Assembly (NCBI GenBank): GCA_965367215.1
Contig: CBDUIJ010000159.1
Location: forward strand, 1-12,466
Length of the DNA: 12,466 nucleotides
Source: Granulosicoccus sp965367215
Lineage (GTDB): Bacteria; Pseudomonadota; Gammaproteobacteria; Granulosicoccales; Granulosicoccaceae
Direction of reading: 5' to 3'
Part shown: piece by piece, positions 12,423 through 12,466 of the stretch
Position numbering within the stretch: the first letter of the stretch is position 1
Layout of the letters: the number at the start of each line of letters is the position of its first letter
Position numbers and translations under genes: made by a program
The notes under the pieces: generated by a model
Told to the model about the DNA's origin: nothing
Databases searched by the model: none
Seen by the model: only the letters and a program-made list of their open reading frames with translations

Positions 12423-12466
12423 ATGAGCTACAAAGTACTTGCGCGCAAATGGCGGCCGCAGCACTT
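12423..12466 (+). CDS. dnaX: DNA polymerase III subunit tau/gamma, N-terminal fragment (cut by window edge)
   Basis: Only 14 codons are visible, but MSYKVLARKWRPQH is the strongly conserved opening of DnaX, the AAA+ clamp-loader subunit of the replicative polymerase. The ATG at 12423 has no obvious Shine-Dalgarno sequence. The gap of about 60 bp from ffs (12363-12422) shows no other feature. ffs next to dnaX is a recurrent arrangement in bacteria, for example in Bacillus subtilis. The rest of the gene lies beyond the right edge. Confidence 0.9.
   Translation, partial: MSYKVLARKWRPQH

Noticed and set aside
1..12466. Mobile element, defence island, CRISPR array or phage region
   Set aside because: No transposase, integrase, Cas gene, repeat array or tRNA attachment site is present, and apart from the GST and the protease the genes are a conserved phosphate locus, ffs-dnaX and a common DUF1800-DUF1501 pair.

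Overview
The window is chromosomal DNA from a gammaproteobacterium. I base this on the PstS/PstC/PstA/PstB/PhoU and PhoB/PhoR protein types, a short 4.5S-type SRP RNA, and GC content that looks moderately high by eye. I do not name a genus. There is no insertion sequence, integrase, tRNA, CRISPR array or phage gene. It is mostly an ordinary core region, with one unusual protease gene in its left part.

Left part (1-4202, plus strand). The window opens inside a DUF1800 gene (C-terminus only). Ten bases after its stop comes a Tat-exported DUF1501 protein, its usual partner. A glutathione S-transferase family gene follows. Next is a secreted trypsin-like serine protease of 559 aa. It has an intact catalytic triad and a GlyGly-CTERM-like sorting segment. 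That segment should end the protein, but here about 185 extra residues of unknown function follow it. This is the most unusual object in the window.

Central and right part (4224-12057, minus strand). A complete phosphate-starvation locus reads leftwards in the order phoB, phoR, pstS, pstC, pstA, pstB, phoU. PhoR (kinase) and PhoB (response regulator) sense phosphate status through the PstSCAB importer and PhoU, and control the same locus. A good Pho box with a correctly spaced -10 hexamer lies upstream of pstS, and a weaker one lies upstream of phoB. Between pstS and pstC sit a perfect 9-bp hairpin and a strong intrinsic terminator. Together they should give much more binding protein than permease. 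The terminator also shows that the longest possible pstC reading frame starts too far upstream. pstC and pstA overlap by 4 bp, pstB follows 12 bp after pstA, and phoU is set off by 136 bp with a weak terminator-like hairpin.

Right edge (12200-12466, plus strand). Diverging from phoB are the SRP RNA gene (ffs) and the first 14 codons of dnaX (DNA polymerase III tau/gamma).

No gene-free stretch is longer than about 195 bp once ffs is counted. The long antisense open frames over the pst genes are shadows of high-GC coding sequence.
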